Shown here in pieces: positions 62,450 to 64,000 of a stretch of 64,000 bases of DNA. Position 1 is the first letter of the stretch. Every line of letters begins with the position of its first letter. This stretch comes from Dichotomocladium elegans (Eukaryota > Mucoromycota > Mucoromycetes > Mucorales > Lichtheimiaceae): contig JAIXMN010000014.1 in assembly GCA_025716815.1 (NCBI GenBank), positions 310,001 to 374,000 on the forward strand. Direction: 5' to 3'. The notes beneath the pieces were generated by a model. The model saw only the letters and a program-made list of their open reading frames with translations. It searched no databases and was not told where the DNA came from. The position numbers and the translations under genes are program-made.

Positions 62450-63720
62450 ATGGTCAGAGACACAAAGTATTACGATAGCCTGGGCGTCAGTCCTAGCGCG
62501 ACCGAGTCCGAGCTCAAAAAAGCCTACCGCAAGCTTGCATTGAAGTATCACCCCGACAAGGTAAAAGCACGCAAACTTTTGATTGACGCATGATGGGAAA
62601 CGCTAAATGTGGGTTGCCTTGGCTGCAGAACCCAAATGCGGGCGATAAGTTCAAAGAGATCTCGCACGCCTACGAGATCTTGTCTGATCCGGAAAAGCGT
62701 CAGCTTTACGATCAGTACGGCGAAGAAGGCCTGAGCGGAATGGGAGGTGGCATGGACGCCGAAGATTTGTTTTCGCAGCTCTTTGGCGGCGGCTTCTTTG
62801 GCGGTGGCGGTGGCGGGCATGGATCAAGACCACGAAGGACAAAGGACATTGTGCACCAGCTCCGGGTGAGCCTCGCGGACCTATACAACGGCAAAGTCAG
62901 CAAGTTGGCGGTGAACAAGCACATCCTTTGCCCAAAGTGCGACGGTGCTGGCGGCAAAAACGTCAAGGAGTGCCAGACCTGCAAGGGCCGCGGGTTCACG
63001 GTGATGATGCGGCAGATGGGTCCGATGGTCCAGCAGGTCCAGCAACCCTGCAGCGCATGTCAAGGCCAAGGCGAGACCATCGGCGAGAAATGCACGGACT
63101 GCAGCGGCCGCAAGGTCAAGAACGACCGCAAAATTATCGAGGTCCACGTCGACAAGGGCATGAAGGATGGCCAACGGATCACATTCGCAGGCGAGGGAGA
63201 TCAAGCGCCCCACATGGAGCCGGGCGATATCATCATCGTCCTCACCCAGCAGCCCCATCCTCACTTCATCCGAAGAGGCAATGACCTCGTCTATGAAGCA
63301 AAGATCGACCTGCTCACCGCCCTCGCCGGCGGCCAGTTTGCGATACCCCATCTTGATGATCGTGTCCTCCTCGTCTCAATCCTCCCAGGCGAGGCCATCC
63401 GGCCAGGTATGGTCAAGACGATTCCCCACCAAGGCATGCCTACCTATCGCCACCACGACTTTGGAAATCTCTACATCAAGTTCACTATCGACTTTCCACC
63501 ACCCAACTGGACCGACCCAGAAACCATCAAGAAACTGGAATCCATCCTCCCTCCCCGACCAGCACTCCCGTCTTTTGGTACCAAACACATCGAGGAAGTT
63601 GCCATGCAAGACGCGGACGATCACCAAACTGCCAAAGCATCGCACCATGCTATGGACGTCGATGACGAAGGCGACGCCGATGACTCGCGAGGCCCAGGCG
63701 TCCAGTGCGCCCAACAATAA
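62450..63720 (+). CDS. YDJ1: Ydj1-type class A DnaJ (Hsp40) with a CAAX box
   Basis: Cytosolic/ER-face Hsp70 co-chaperone. Exons 62450-62560 and 62629-63720 give 400 aa. The J domain has [20 protein letters not shown] and the HPD tripeptide in YHPDK, ending [16 protein letters not shown]. It is followed by a Gly/Phe-rich linker. Four zinc-finger repeats are present: [24 protein letters not shown] and CTDCSGRK. The substrate-binding beta domains follow ([28 protein letters not shown]). The C-terminus is acidic and ends CAQQ, a farnesylation motif like the CASQ of yeast Ydj1. The intron falls right after HPDK. GC-rich third positions mark it as highly expressed compared with its neighbours. Confidence 0.96.
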
Positions 63721-63803
63721 GACTATTGCATCTAACTACATAGTTTCGCATTTTATAATCCAAAGAAAAGAAAGTTTAATGATATTTACGACAATTTGGC
63801 AGC

Positions 63804-64000
63804 CTACATGATGGAAGCCCCGTTTAGAAAATGCTCCTTACGTCAGAGTGATCATCTATATCTTACCTTCTGGTAGAGACTGGAGACCACCTTGTCGACC
63901 TGCTTGATAGTCTCGATAGCAGATTCGTAAGTTTTCTAAGATATGAACAGTCAATAGGAGTACATTAAAACCAGACAATCTCAATCGGCTTACGTCTTCC
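63804..64000 (-). CDS. 3' end of an unidentified gene (cut by the right edge)
   Basis: Exon 63935-63867 encodes KTYESAIETIKQVDKVVSSL and YQK, flanked by a good acceptor (TTCATATCTTAG) and donor (GTAAGA). A last exon 63836-63804 continues EHFLNGASIM and stops. A GTAAGC donor at about 63993 shows another exon beyond the edge. The helical Lys/Glu pattern suggests a coiled segment, but I do not recognise the protein. Confidence 0.5.

Noticed and set aside
62881..63351. 156-codon minus-strand frame
   Set aside because: Shadow of the GC-rich YDJ1 exon; it has no domain of its own.

Overview
The window reads as nuclear DNA of a fungus, most likely an early-diverging one (Mucoromycota-like). The grounds are dense genes on both strands split by many short introns (about 50-140 nt, GTAAGT-type donors), plus genes that many derived fungi have reduced or lost: DRG1, an SLC10A7/Rch1 carrier, ASCC2, LAMTOR3, a Grainyhead/CP2 factor and a DUF2009 protein. 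The phylum is an inference; no rRNA or marker gene was available to prove it.

Layout. 1-5.3 kb (minus): DRG1 GTPase (cut by the left edge), a small secreted Kre9/Knh1-like protein, and the Cdc7 (DDK) kinase. 6.4-15.4 kb: cysteinyl-tRNA synthetase (+), PA-TM-RING ubiquitin ligase (-), SLC10A7/Rch1 carrier (+), COA6 (+). 15.4-19.3 kb: a gene-poor 4 kb stretch. 19.3-25 kb: acetate-permease family protein (-), Notchless/Rsa4 (+), polyQ SAM methyltransferase (+). 25-30 kb: AT-rich accessory DNA holding a decayed PIF/Harbinger element with a Myb-like gene and a frameshifted transposase. 30-41 kb (+): F-box protein, a 15-exon fatty acyl-CoA reductase/GPAT-like fusion, and Atg18. 41-44.5 kb: gene-poor, with a Tc1/mariner-like transposase relic. 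44.5-64 kb: amino-acid permease (+), ASCC2/Cue3 (-), Nug1 GTPase (+), a small 79-aa protein (+), Grainyhead/CP2 factor (-), DUF2009 zinc-finger protein (-), LAMTOR3 (+), Ydj1-type DnaJ (+), and the 3' end of an unidentified gene (-) at the right edge.

These are mostly unrelated housekeeping genes, as expected in a eukaryote. Loose themes are ribosome biogenesis and translation (Notchless, Nug1, ASCC2, DRG1, CysRS) and nutrient/TORC1/autophagy signalling (LAMTOR3, Atg18, permeases). The most unusual item is the 1577-aa reductase-acyltransferase fusion. Its reductase motifs are intact, but the acyltransferase half has lost the HX4D histidine and the block III glycine. Other points of note are five in-frame GC-AG introns, a 9-nt microexon in DRG1, and a probable dual-start mitochondrial/cytosolic CysRS.
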